A DNA stretch of 15,175 nucleotides from Bacteroidales bacterium (GCA_018400545.1 JAGYLT010000022.1:1-15175), one strand, 5' to 3'. Positions 1 to 7,494 are shown, numbered from the stretch's first letter. The notes: generated from the letters alone by a model not told the origin. Numbers and translations: made by a program.

Positions 1-10
1 TGTTTTTAGT

Positions 11-98
11 CATCTAATTTAACGAATTGAACGAATTGAAAATTCGTTTCATTAGCGTAATTCGATGATGATTGCTGGCCGGAAATGACAGGCCGGGT
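11..98. repeat. Left-edge intergenic repeat, copy 1
   Basis: This 88-bp unit is matched by a second unit exactly 120 bp downstream (131-217). They differ by about five substitutions and one single-base indel. The unit contains a doubled AACGAATTG (21-29 and 30-38). The second copy of that word forms an 8-bp perfect stem with AATTCGTT (30-37 with 41-48, loop GAA). A further AATTCG at 59-64 can pair with the first CGAATT at 23-28, giving a nested hairpin. The end holds GGCC-N10-GGCC, a second small stem. Bases 1-10 also loosely match 121-130, so the array may continue left of the window. No coding potential is seen. Its function is unknown. Confidence 0.85.
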
Positions 99-130
99 TG
101 CAGATTCCTTTTCATCTGATGGTTTTTCAT

Positions 131-217
131 CATCTAATTTAACGAATTGAACGAATTGAAAATTCGTTTTATAAGCGTAATTCGATGATGGTTGCTGCCG
201 GAAATGGCAGGCCGGGT
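131..217. repeat. Left-edge intergenic repeat, copy 2
   Basis: Second copy of the unit at 11-98, at a spacing of exactly 120 bp. The hairpin core (AACGAATT, GAA, AATTCGTT at 150-168) is unchanged. The 3' part differs but keeps a small stem (CTGCC-GGAAAT-GGCAG, about 195-210). Conservation of the paired part with drift elsewhere suggests that structure is what is retained, though two copies are too few to show this. Confidence 0.85.
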
Positions 218-342
218 AGCCAGGCGCTTATGCTGGAATACTAACCAGGTTTTGAAAATGTGATTAGTAAATTCCGCAAAGCGGCTTTAATTATCAAATT
301 TGCACATTAACAAATTTTTAAATTCATGTAGTTTCTTGCGGG
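218..342. other. Non-coding region downstream of the CotH gene
   Basis: AT-rich sequence between the repeat pair and the stop codon of the leftward CotH gene. The only structure seen is a short hairpin, CCGC-AAA-GCGG at 274-284. Read leftward it lies about 60 nt past the stop codon and is not followed by a strong U tract, so it is at best a weak terminator candidate. No gene or RNA is recognised here. Confidence 0.5.
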
Positions 343-3330
343 CTATTTAATGATCAGTTTTTGTGTAAGGATTATATCGGAACCTGCATCCGAGAACTGA
401 ATCAGGTAAAGTCCGGGTTCAAGGTTTTGCTTTCTGATTACAAACTGCTTGGATGGGATATCCTCAATTTTCCTTACCACATTTCCAAAACTGTTATAGA
501 TGATCAGGGTTCCGTACGATACATCTTTTCCACTGATGGTCACCAATGCATTTGAAGCCGTTGGATTGGGTGCAATGGACATTCTTGCAACGCTTCTCCT
601 ATCATCGTTTTCCGGAAGTCCCACCCAGTAGCTGTTCATCATGCCCGGTGTGCCATGTTCGGGTGAAGCCATCCAACTACCCGCAAGGGCGTTGTCGTAG
701 TGTGGGAGAATGAGTTCAAGGGTCGGGCCGTTTCCATCCGGTTCGGGTGGCCAGGGCAGATCCACACCATAATGCACAGTATCGATCAAAATGCCTTCAT
801 CATTAAACAACCGGATCAGCTCACCATTTCCACTCATGCCAAAATCCATATCGCCATACACGTTTTCCACATCCGGAAAATGATCGGTAAAGGCTTCCAT
901 GTTGCGGCAAAGCACGAGGTAACCATCTGATTCCACAGTGGTGTTTTCGGGGAAGGTAAACACATGCTCGTCGTCGTTATCTTTAAAATACCAGCTGGTA
1001 ATGTCCAGATCATACAAATGCGGGTTATAAAATTCAACCCAGTCCTCGGTATCGAAATCATCGGAAGCATTGTAGTTGATCTCATTAATAACCAGTGAAT
1101 CCACATACAGTCGTTCCTTAAAATGCGCTACCAACTGGTCGCCGGAAGTCAATTGCAGGGTAACAAATTTTACGCTGTCATTGGGAAAAACGGCGTGGTT
1201 GTTAAGCTCCCAGTAGTCGAACTCATAGTTTGAATTCAGCTCCCGGGCTTCCAGTTTGATGTCGATATTACCAAAATAGGAGCCAGTAAACGGGAATTGC
1301 GAGAGCTCAAGCGAATTGAACTTTACACCGCCTGTTTGCTCAGGCTCAACCGTTACCTCCAAATTCCATGGGCCTTCCAGATCCCAGCAATCACCAAATC
1401 CATTTTCAGCGAGGTATTCATGTCTGTTTTGGATGAAGTTCTTGATTTTGGTCACATTTTGCCTCCATTCCTGATAGGAGCCGCCCCATCGTTCCACGTG
1501 TTTTGGTATCTCCGGATCCATTTCCGCTTCGATGGAATCGAGGTAGGATATCATGCGATCGGGCCGGAAAACGGTGTTGTACAAATCGATATATCTGGAA
1601 ACATAGTATTGCTCAAATTCAGGATTTTCGCGCAGTTCATTCAGCGCCACAATATGCTCCTCCGGGTCTGATGTTAATCCTTCGGGGAAGCAGGGAGTGG
1701 TGTAGGGGCTGATTCCGGGTACGCCGGTGTAGTTGATGTAATGGGCAAATGTAGCGTCTTCATCCCATAGGATATAGCCCCATTTCCGGTGGCCTCCAGT
1801 GGGATTGAGGCCACGCCACCAGCCCACATTCCAGTTGATCCAGTCGGAACAAACCACATAGGAATTGATATGCACATAATCCACCAGGCTTTTATAATCA
1901 TACCTCGATTTTACATACCCCCAGTTTTCGGGATCGGCCATATCCTGGGATTTAATAAAATCATGGAGTTCGTTCCAGTCGTCAAATGCAGCCTGCCCGC
2001 CATATTCGGCCCAGCTGCTACCCCAGAGTTTCAGGAAGAAAATATTGTATTTATCCTGATCGTAGTAATAGTCCGTAAAATCATGATCATCAACTTTTTC
2101 GCGATAACCGTAGATTCCCCAATAATCTCCGTTTACATACATAATTCCTTTCTGGCCTTTTCGCACATCTAAGTGCAAGCCCCCTTTCTCGGATATATTC
2201 TGTACATAATAATCTCTCAGGTGTGCGCTCGTATCGATGCCGGGATAATTATCATCGCCAGCGGCACGCATGATAACCCGCTGAAATTCGTCCCTGTCGG
2301 TGATGGGGATCATCTGTTCGCGAATGGCATAATTATAGCCGCATTCATCGCGGGTAATATAGTCGATACTACGCTGGTCATGCACCCAGGAGTCCTGGCC
2401 ATGCTTATTGAATTCGCCATACCCAAAGGTGGTCCGCACACCTTCGGCATTGAAATACTCAAAGGTACCGAAAGGCCTGAGCCACTGATTTCCGTTTAAA
2501 AGGTCATCCAGTTCTTCCGCCGAAACCGACATCACTGCAAGGGTATGGGATTCATCGATGAAATACGTATTGAATTCGATAAAGCCAGGCAGAATGTTGC
2601 TGTTAGCGCTCACAGTGATGGCTTTTACAATGGTGGTTGAACTTACAGAAATTGGTGTGGAATAAACCTGCGAAGCTGAGGTTGGTTTGCTTCCGTCCGT
2701 GGTAAAATGAATTTGTGCATTGAGCTCTTCTGTGGTCAGTGAGACAAGCATACCGTCATCGTAAAACCCTGCAGGAATGCTGGCAATGGGTTTTGTTGCA
2801 TATCTTTGGTAAGCTGTGGCGCCATCGTTAGACCAGCCACAGGTGGGATTGATGAACACACCCCATTCGTCGGCTCCATCGGTGGCCCGACCCCTGGAAT
2901 GTTCCTTTTGGGTGATTTCCAGTGGAATGATATCCGTGGTGCCACCTGATAAATCGCTCAAAACAACATATTCCTGTTCATCTTTTGTTTGAGTCAGCCT
3001 GAAGTTCGTATGCATATGACTCCCGGATGAAGTTTCGTTTCGTCCGGAGGTCCACACCCGAATAAAATCATATGCATCAATGGTCGTACCTTCAGGGAAA
3101 GTCCAACGGAACGGGTTCTCTATGTTATCGCTCAATCCGAATCCGCTTATATCAGCAGTTTCGCCGCTGCTGTTGTAAAGTTCAACCCAGTCTTCAAATT
3201 TTCCGTAATTATCGCCGAATCCGCTCAGATTAGAGCAGGAATATTCGTTGATGACGACCTGAGTGCTGCCGGGGTGGCATAAAAGTACAGCAAGTGCCAG
3301 TAAAAAAAAATGGTAAAGTTTAGTTTGCAT
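343..3330 (-). CDS. T9SS-exported CotH-domain protein with two lamin-tail domains
   Basis: A 995-residue secreted protein. Domains in order: signal peptide (about 1-24); lamin tail domain (25-138, starting VVINEYSCSN); chitobiase/FN3-like C-terminal-type domain (about 187-258, with IHFTTDGSKPT); CotH family domain (about 263-640); a beta-rich segment resembling bacterial InlB-type repeats (655-738, FDYWELNNH); a second lamin tail domain (744-860, LVINEINYNASDDF); and a T9SS type A sorting domain (914-995, with IAPNPTASN and LEPGLYLIQF). Within CotH, GDYWGIYGYREKVD (401-414) and the acidic WDEDATF (522-528) match the family's conserved blocks. CotH proteins are atypical kinase-fold proteins, and spore CotH phosphorylates coat proteins. 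The substrate here is unknown, and kinase activity is inference only. The cleaved T9SS tail implies export to the cell surface or medium. A T9 run lies in the signal-peptide codons. It is the last gene before the left-edge repeats and probably monocistronic. Confidence 0.9.
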   Translation of the reverse strand: MQTKLYHFFLLALAVLLCHPGSTQVVINEYSCSNLSGFGDNYGKFEDWVELYNSSGETADISGFGLSDNIENPFRWTFPEGTTIDAYDFIRVWTSGRNETSSGSHMHTNFRLTQTKDEQEYVVLSDLSGGTTDIIPLEITQKEHSRGRATDGADEWGVFINPTCGWSNDGATAYQRYATKPIASIPAGFYDDGMLVSLTTEELNAQIHFTTDGSKPTSASQVYSTPISVSSTTIVKAITVSANSNILPGFIEFNTYFIDESHTLAVMSVSAEELDDLLNGNQWLRPFGTFEYFNAEGVRTTFGYGEFNKHGQDSWVHDQRSIDYITRDECGYNYAIREQMIPITDRDEFQRVIMRAAGDDNYPGIDTSAHLRDYYVQNISEKGGLHLDVRKGQKGIMYVNGDYWGIYGYREKVDDHDFTDYYYDQDKYNIFFLKLWGSSWAEYGGQAAFDDWNELHDFIKSQDMADPENWGYVKSRYDYKSLVDYVHINSYVVCSDWINWNVGWWRGLNPTGGHRKWGYILWDEDATFAHYINYTGVPGISPYTTPCFPEGLTSDPEEHIVALNELRENPEFEQYYVSRYIDLYNTVFRPDRMISYLDSIEAEMDPEIPKHVERWGGSYQEWRQNVTKIKNFIQNRHEYLAENGFGDCWDLEGPWNLEVTVEPEQTGGVKFNSLELSQFPFTGSYFGNIDIKLEARELNSNYEFDYWELNNHAVFPNDSVKFVTLQLTSGDQLVAHFKERLYVDSLVINEINYNASDDFDTEDWVEFYNPHLYDLDITSWYFKDNDDEHVFTFPENTTVESDGYLVLCRNMEAFTDHFPDVENVYGDMDFGMSGNGELIRLFNDEGILIDTVHYGVDLPWPPEPDGNGPTLELILPHYDNALAGSWMASPEHGTPGMMNSYWVGLPENDDRRSVARMSIAPNPTASNALVTISGKDVSYGTLIIYNSFGNVVRKIEDIPSKQFVIRKQNLEPGLYLIQFSDAGSDIILTQKLIIK

Positions 3331-3381
3331 GGTAGTATGTGTTTGTTCAAAAAAAGAGTTGTCCCCTTCTAAAGGAGCTAA

Positions 3382-3589
3382 CCTGCATTATTCACAAAAA
3401 TCGTGATCCATTGCCACGTCCTTCAGATACTATGTTAAAAAACTGAATCACAACCGCTTAAAAATCCTGAAAAAATTCATTTTATCAGTTTAAAATTTTT
3501 TCAGGATTTTTATTGTAGTTTATAAAGATCACAAAACCCACGAACTGAAGGACGTGGCAATGGATCAAGATTTTTGTGAATAATGCAGG
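3382..3589. mobile_element. MITE-like palindromic element with 45-bp inverted ends and CTAA duplication
   Basis: The 208-bp element has terminal inverted repeats of 45 bp (3382-3426 and 3545-3589) that match at 44 positions, the only mismatch lying 22 bases from the tips. The tips read CCTGCATTATTCACA. It is flanked on both sides by CTAA (3378-3381 and 3590-3593), a 4-bp target duplication that supports insertion by a DDE-type transposase. Inside lies a 19-bp perfect stem (3459-3477 with 3494-3512) placed symmetrically, 32 nt from each arm. There is no open reading frame, so it is non-autonomous. The transposase family is not established. Tip sequence and duplication length would fit IS1380-like elements, but that is a guess from memory. 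It separates the CAP-SPOR gene from the CotH gene. Confidence 0.85.
3459..3512. repeat. Inner 19-bp perfect inverted repeat of the MITE-like element
   Basis: TAAAAATCCTGAAAAAATT (3459-3477) is the exact reverse complement of 3494-3512, with a 16-nt loop. The stem centre has a short GC core (TCCTGA) flanked by A/T runs, so either strand gives a hairpin followed by a U run. It could stop transcription in either direction, insulating the CotH gene from the upstream CAP-SPOR gene. That role is inference. Confidence 0.75.
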
Positions 3590-3593
3590 CTAA

Positions 3594-3678
3594 GGGGCTC
3601 TGTTATAGAAAGCTCAAAACCGGTTTGTGGCAATAACAAATACAACTCAAAACCCAAAGCCTTGCAAATACATCACAC
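3594..3678. other. Short non-coding region between the MITE-like element and the CAP-SPOR gene
   Basis: These 85 bp lie between the right target duplication and the stop codon of the CAP-SPOR gene. Together with 3331-3377 they would have formed the original spacer to the CotH gene before insertion. No gene, terminator or exact -7 box is seen. Confidence 0.4.
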
Positions 3679-4545
3679 TTATTGCTTCAATATCCAGGCT
3701 TTCTGATATTTCTCACTCAGGCTTTTCTTGGCATTGATGGCTTCTTGCTGTGTGGCGTAATTGCCAAGTGATACCCTGAAATTTTCTCCGGAAGAAACAA
3801 CCGACGGACTTCTGAACCCGCGTGATTTGTATCTTTTTACTTCGGAATCTGCAGATGCTTTATCCTTGAAGCTTGAAATAATCAGGTAATACCGTACGCC
3901 CTGGGATTTGGTCTGATCGACAGATGCTTTAACTTTGTCGATAAGCCGTCCGGCCATTTTCCCGGTGCTGCAAACTTTTACGCCTTCATCAACATCAGGT
4001 TCGGCCCCGAACCAAACCACGGCATAACCGTTGAGCATGCCTACGCCAAAGGCTTTCCAGCTTTTATCTTTCCAGATATCACGGTTGAGGATCAGATCAT
4101 TCGAAGCGGAAGCAGATTTCCACAGACCAAGTACGATTTCGGGAATTGCATCCACACTTTCCCAAAATGCAATTTCGTAACCAGGAGCGGGATAGCTGGT
4201 CAATTCACGGGGTTTTGAGGTCATACAGGTATTATTGAACTTTTCGCGACCATAGCAACATTCGGCCCAGTGGCCCTGATCGGACCAGGAATGGAGGTTA
4301 CAATTTGCAGTATCAGGCTTGTTGTAATTGAGATCGCTCACGTGGAGCTTTGCCACGTAACACAGGTTTTTCGAAAGTGCCACTTCATCCAATCCATTTT
4401 GCTGGCGATACTTATTAATGAGGTTATATAATTTAAGCTCATCCCCGGAAATGCAAAAATCTTCAGGAATCTGATCCTGCGATATCAGCGGGGCAGAAAA
4501 TCCGGCAAAAAGCAAAAACAATAAAATAACGATCTTATTACGCAT
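3679..4545 (-). CDS. Secreted CAP (SCP/PR-1) domain protein with C-terminal SPOR domain
   Basis: A 288-residue protein from the chosen start. It has a signal peptide (RNKIVILLFLLFAGFSAP, then LISQ), a CAP/SCP domain (about 36-181, with NLHSW, PAPGYEIAFWES and YAVVWFGA), and a SPOR domain (about 215-286, RYYLIISSFKDKASADSEV through FRVSLGNYATQQEA). Seven cysteines in the exported part suggest disulfides. CAP proteins are extracellular with varied roles; SPOR domains bind denuded peptidoglycan. A periplasmic or cell-wall role follows by inference. A longer frame opens 27 nt upstream at 4572, but the -7 box at 4570-4577 would put transcription start near 4563, inside that extension. The ATG at 4545 is therefore preferred and also gives a normal signal peptide. 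It lies 76 bp downstream of the M20 gene but has its own promoter. Confidence 0.88.
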   Translation of the reverse strand: MRNKIVILLFLLFAGFSAPLISQDQIPEDFCISGDELKLYNLINKYRQQNGLDEVALSKNLCYVAKLHVSDLNYNKPDTANCNLHSWSDQGHWAECCYGREKFNNTCMTSKPRELTSYPAPGYEIAFWESVDAIPEIVLGLWKSASASNDLILNRDIWKDKSWKAFGVGMLNGYAVVWFGAEPDVDEGVKVCSTGKMAGRLIDKVKASVDQTKSQGVRYYLIISSFKDKASADSEVKRYKSRGFRSPSVVSSGENFRVSLGNYATQQEAINAKKSLSEKYQKAWILKQ

Positions 4546-4569
4546 AGGATGAAGTATCTGATTTGTATG

Positions 4570-4577
4570 CAAAAGTA
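4570..4577 (-). promoter_or_regulatory. Bacteroidota -7 promoter box for the CAP-SPOR gene
   Basis: Read on the minus strand this is TACTTTTG, an exact match to TAnnTTTG. The expected transcription start is near 4563, giving a leader of about 18 nt to the ATG at 4545. A -33 TTTG box is not clear at the usual distance. The site decides the start codon of the gene. Confidence 0.6.
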
Positions 4578-4621
4578 CAAAGTTTGCTCCAATTGATTGG
4601 CGTATTATTTTCGGGCGCCAT

Positions 4622-5815
4622 TTAGTTCCCTAAAGCCTTAACGGCGATATATGCCATGAGCGCCATACCGGTTTCCAGGCTTTTTTCATCCACATCAAAA
4701 GTTGAAGAATGCAGGCTGGAATTTATACCCCGGCTTTCGTTTGCCACACCAAGCCGGTAAAAGCACGACGGCACTTCGTTGGCAAAATAAGCAAAATCCT
4801 CAGCAGTCATCCGAACTGGAAGATCAACAACATTTTCTTCACCCAGCAATTCGATGGCCCAATTTTTTGATTTTTCAGTGATTTCAGGATCGTTATAAAC
4901 AAACGGGTAGCCCGAATCTATAAAAACATCGCAGCTACCGCCCATGCCTTCGGCGATTGATTGGGCCATTTTTTTAATTTTTTGATGAGCCGCTTTCCGC
5001 CATTCCTCATCAAAAGTGCGGATCGTACCGGATATTTTCACTTCATCAGGAATGATATTGGTTTGCCCCTCGCCAATTATTCTGCCAAAAGAAAGTACTG
5101 TTGGCACATCCGGGGAGCTATGCCTGCTCACGATTTGCTGAAGTGCCACAATGATGTGAGAAGCAATTAAAACCGGATCGATATTGCGGAAAGGCTGCGC
5201 TGCATGGCCGCCTTTTCCTTTTACTGTAAAATAAATTTCATCGGTGGAAGCCATGTATTCGCGGGATTTTAACCCCACTTTTCCAGCCTCCAGCTCAGGA
5301 TAAACGTGCTGCCCGAAAGCATGATCAGGCCTGGGGTTTTCCATGACGCCTTCCTTGATCATTTGAATGGCGCCCCCGGGATAGTTTTCTTCGGAAGGCT
5401 GAAAAAACAGTTTAACCGTACCCTCAAACTGATCTTTGATTTCCTGTAAAATTTTAGCCGTTCCCAGCAATGATGATGTATGCACATCATGACCGCAGGC
5501 ATGCATTACCCCTTCATTTTTGGATTTGTAGGGCACATCGTTGGCTTCATTGATCGGGAGCGCATCCATATCGGCACGCAATGCAACAGTTTTCTTTTCC
5601 GGGTTTTTACCGCTTATTATCCCCACAATTCCGGTTTTGGCAATACCCTGTTCAAAGGGAATTCCAATCTCCGTTAAACGGGCAGCCACATAATTTGAGG
5701 TTTCAAATTCCTGCATCGAAAGTTCGGGATGGGCGTGGATATACCTGCGCCAGGAAATTACTTCCTGGTGGTAGATTTTACTGAGTTCAAGGATTTTATT
5801 TTTTAATAGTGTCAT
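4622..5815 (-). CDS. M20 family metallopeptidase / N-acyl-amino-acid amidohydrolase (HipO/AMA-like)
   Basis: A 397-residue protein, the usual length for M20D amidohydrolases that cleave N-acyl or N-benzoyl amino acids (hippurate hydrolase, aminoacylase, IAA-amino-acid hydrolase types). Visible motifs: IHAHPELSMQEFET (26-39), LRADMDALPI (79-88), HACGHDVHTSSLLGTA (105-120), QPSEENYPGGA (139-149), GQHVYP (168-173), the dimerisation-domain start GKGGHAAQP (200-208), and RMTAEDFAYF (335-344). Expected metal ligands are C107, H109, E143, H170 and H369, with E142 as general base; all are present. No signal peptide is seen, so it is cytoplasmic. Substrate cannot be set from sequence alone. The ATG is preceded by AGGA (5820-5823) and a -7 box at 5835-5842. 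Confidence 0.92.
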   Translation of the reverse strand: MTLLKNKILELSKIYHQEVISWRRYIHAHPELSMQEFETSNYVAARLTEIGIPFEQGIAKTGIVGIISGKNPEKKTVALRADMDALPINEANDVPYKSKNEGVMHACGHDVHTSSLLGTAKILQEIKDQFEGTVKLFFQPSEENYPGGAIQMIKEGVMENPRPDHAFGQHVYPELEAGKVGLKSREYMASTDEIYFTVKGKGGHAAQPFRNIDPVLIASHIIVALQQIVSRHSSPDVPTVLSFGRIIGEGQTNIIPDEVKISGTIRTFDEEWRKAAHQKIKKMAQSIAEGMGGSCDVFIDSGYPFVYNDPEITEKSKNWAIELLGEENVVDLPVRMTAEDFAYFANEVPSCFYRLGVANESRGINSSLHSSTFDVDEKSLETGMALMAYIAVKALGN

Positions 5816-5834
5816 TATTTCCTGAATTTATGGG

Positions 5835-5842
5835 CAAAGATA
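5835..5842 (-). promoter_or_regulatory. Bacteroidota -7 promoter box for the M20 amidohydrolase
   Basis: Minus-strand TATCTTTG matches TAnnTTTG exactly. The expected start of transcription is near 5828, leaving a leader of about 13 nt before the ATG. No convincing -33 TTTG is seen. Confidence 0.55.
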
Positions 5843-5891
5843 TGCCTTTCGGGCAGAGCATTCCGGAAAAAGTGATTTGTCAGATTTAAGG

Positions 5892-6581
5892 TTAACTTAT
5901 CTCCGGGTTGCTCAAAAACTTCTTTTCCAGCAATTCGCTCTTTTTAACCACCTGCCTGGCCCAGTTCAGCTTTACTTCAATTTGTTCCGATTCTGAAAGT
6001 TGCCAAGGGATTTCGGAGTTTCTGAGTTTTTCAGTCAGGTAAAACAGACACAAAGCCACTGAAACCGAGATATTAAAGCTTTCGGTGAAACCGTACATCG
6101 GGATTTTCATATACTCATCTGCAAGTGCGAGCCCATCATCGGTAAGGCCGCGCATTTCGGTGCCAAACACCAGTGCCACCGGGCCTTTTTCCAAATCCAG
6201 TTCCTGTAGATTTACATCGTCCTTGTGCGGTGTTGTGGCCACTATGCGGTAACCCTCCGATTTCAGGTTTTTAATGGCCGCCGGGGTATTATTTTTCTTC
6301 TCATTATATTTGATCAAACTAAGCCATTTGGATGAACCCAGTGCCACATCGGGGTTTACCTCATAGGTATTTTGATTTTCGATAATGTGTACATCCTGGA
6401 TTCCGAAACAGTCGCAGCTTCGCAACACAGCACTGGCATTGTGTGGCTGGTAGATATCTTCGAGTGCAACAGTGATATACTTTGTGCGGTTCCTGATGAT
6501 CTCCTCAAACTTCGTCCGTTTGTGCTCACTCACAAACGTGGATAAATATTGCAGCAATGCCGATTTTGTTTTCAAATTCAT
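5892..6581 (-). CDS. trmH: SpoU/TrmH family RNA 2'-O-methyltransferase, probably tRNA Gm18 methyltransferase
   Basis: A 229-residue SPOUT (trefoil-knot) methyltransferase. The three SpoU motifs are intact: LEDIYQPHNASAVLRS (40-55, with N48 and the catalytic-type R54), ALVFGTEMRGLTDDGLALAD (136-155), and IPMYGFTESFNISVSVAL (160-177). The close match to E. coli TrmH in all three blocks, including PHN-S at motif 1 and ALALAD after motif 2, favours the tRNA Gm18 enzyme over rRNA relatives such as RlmB. A C-terminal helical tail (about 190-225) is also TrmH-like. It uses SAM to methylate the ribose of a guanosine. It is divergent from the sirtuin gene with close-spaced promoters. Family assignment is strong; the exact target nucleotide is inferred. 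Confidence 0.9.
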   Translation of the reverse strand: MNLKTKSALLQYLSTFVSEHKRTKFEEIIRNRTKYITVALEDIYQPHNASAVLRSCDCFGIQDVHIIENQNTYEVNPDVALGSSKWLSLIKYNEKKNNTPAAIKNLKSEGYRIVATTPHKDDVNLQELDLEKGPVALVFGTEMRGLTDDGLALADEYMKIPMYGFTESFNISVSVALCLFYLTEKLRNSEIPWQLSESEQIEVKLNWARQVVKKSELLEKKFLSNPEIS

Positions 6582-6637
6582 TTGGAAAAATTATTCAACA
6601 ATTGAAAATTTACCTGTCTGTGCCCAATGGCCATCTG

Positions 6638-6645
6638 CAAAAATA
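6638..6645 (-). promoter_or_regulatory. Bacteroidota -7 promoter box for the trmH-like gene
   Basis: Minus-strand TATTTTTG matches TAnnTTTG exactly. Transcription start is expected near 6631, about 50 nt before the ATG. It lies 33 bp from the opposing -7 box at 6679-6686, forming a compact divergent promoter region. Confidence 0.55.
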
Positions 6646-6678
6646 TCTGAAAAACACGAGTTGTTTTCATGATTTGGA

Positions 6679-6686
6679 TATTTTTG
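6679..6686 (+). promoter_or_regulatory. Bacteroidota -7 promoter box for the sirtuin gene
   Basis: TATTTTTG is an exact TAnnTTTG match, with a possible upstream TTG at 6661-6663 (spacing shorter than usual). The expected transcription start near 6693 leaves a leader of about 27 nt to the ATG at 6720. It also excludes the in-frame ATG at 6669, which is upstream of the box. Confidence 0.6.
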
Positions 6687-6719
6687 TCTGAATCAGTCGT
6701 TAATAAAAAAAACGAACAA

Positions 6720-7478
6720 ATGAAAAACCTTAAGCAGGACCTTGAAACAGCAGCCGGATGGATCAGCAACGCCAACCACCTGATAGCCTTCACGGGAGCA
6801 GGTATTTCTGTAGAAAGTAACATACCACCTTTTCGCGGCGAAAACGGACTTTGGAGCAAATATGACCCGAGCATTCTGGATTTGAATGTTTTTTACACGA
6901 AACCCAAAGATTCATGGGTGGTCATCAAAGAAATCTTTTATGATTTTTTCGGGAGCGCCATTCCCAATCCAGCCCACAGCGGCCTTGCCAAGCTTGAAGA
7001 AATGGGATTACTCAAATGTGTTATCACCCAAAACATCGACAACCTGCACCAGGCGGCCGGGAGCACCATCGTGCATGAATTCCACGGCAACTCTCAAAAA
7101 ATGATTTGCACCAGTTGCCAGAAACATTTCACAGTTCCCGAGGTAAACCTCGAAATCCTCCCCCCCGAATGCGATGCATGCCAGGGCCTCCTTAAGCCCG
7201 ATTTCATTTTCTTTGGCGAAACCATTCCAATGGATGCCTACAAAGCTTCCATGGAAGCCGCTGAAGCTGCGGATGTATTGATTATCATCGGTTCAACCGG
7301 CGAGGTGATGCCGGCCAACCAGATTCCAATCCTTGCCAAGCAGTCCGGAGCAAAAGTCATCGAAATCAATCCGGAAAAATCAAATTACACCCATTACATC
7401 ACCGACATTTATCTGCCCGGAAAAGCCAGTGAAATGATGACTTCACTGCTAAATCATGTTGAAAAATCATTGAATTAA
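6720..7478 (+). CDS. SIR2 family NAD-dependent protein deacylase (sirtuin)
   Basis: A 252-residue sirtuin. From the chosen start it shows the NAD-binding FTGAGISVESNIPPFRG (24-40), TQNIDNLHQAAG (103-114), the catalytic histidine in HEFHGN (H122), a zinc ribbon made of CTSC (130-133) and CDAC (151-154), KPDFIFFGE (159-167), and IIGSTGEVMPANQIP (189-203). All core residues are present, so it should remove acyl groups from lysine using NAD. The acyl preference is uncertain: I do not see the Tyr/Arg pair of bacterial class III desuccinylases clearly. An in-frame ATG at 6669 would add 17 residues but lies upstream of the -7 box at 6679-6686. The start at 6720 is therefore chosen. The next gene begins 16 nt after its stop, suggesting co-transcription. 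Confidence 0.92.
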   Translation: MKNLKQDLETAAGWISNANHLIAFTGAGISVESNIPPFRGENGLWSKYDPSILDLNVFYTKPKDSWVVIKEIFYDFFGSAIPNPAHSGLAKLEEMGLLKCVITQNIDNLHQAAGSTIVHEFHGNSQKMICTSCQKHFTVPEVNLEILPPECDACQGLLKPDFIFFGETIPMDAYKASMEAAEAADVLIIIGSTGEVMPANQIPILAKQSGAKVIEINPEKSNYTHYITDIYLPGKASEMMTSLLNHVEKSLN

Positions 7479-7494
7479 TAAACAACCAATACGC

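Noticed and set aside
1..217. CRISPR array
   Set aside because: Only two units, each ~88 bp with ~32-bp gaps. The repeats are too long, they diverge, and no cas genes are present.
1297..1671. 124-codon forward frame inside the CotH gene
   Set aside because: Antisense shadow of a well-supported domain-rich gene; no motif or start signal.
3348..3355. -7 box for the CotH gene (minus-strand TTTTTTTG)
   Set aside because: It misses the key A of TAnnTTTG, is a simple T run and has no -33 partner; not strong enough to annotate.
6578..6874. 98-codon reverse frame across the divergent promoter and sirtuin start
   Set aside because: It overlaps the sirtuin core motifs and both -7 boxes, and shows no recognisable domain.
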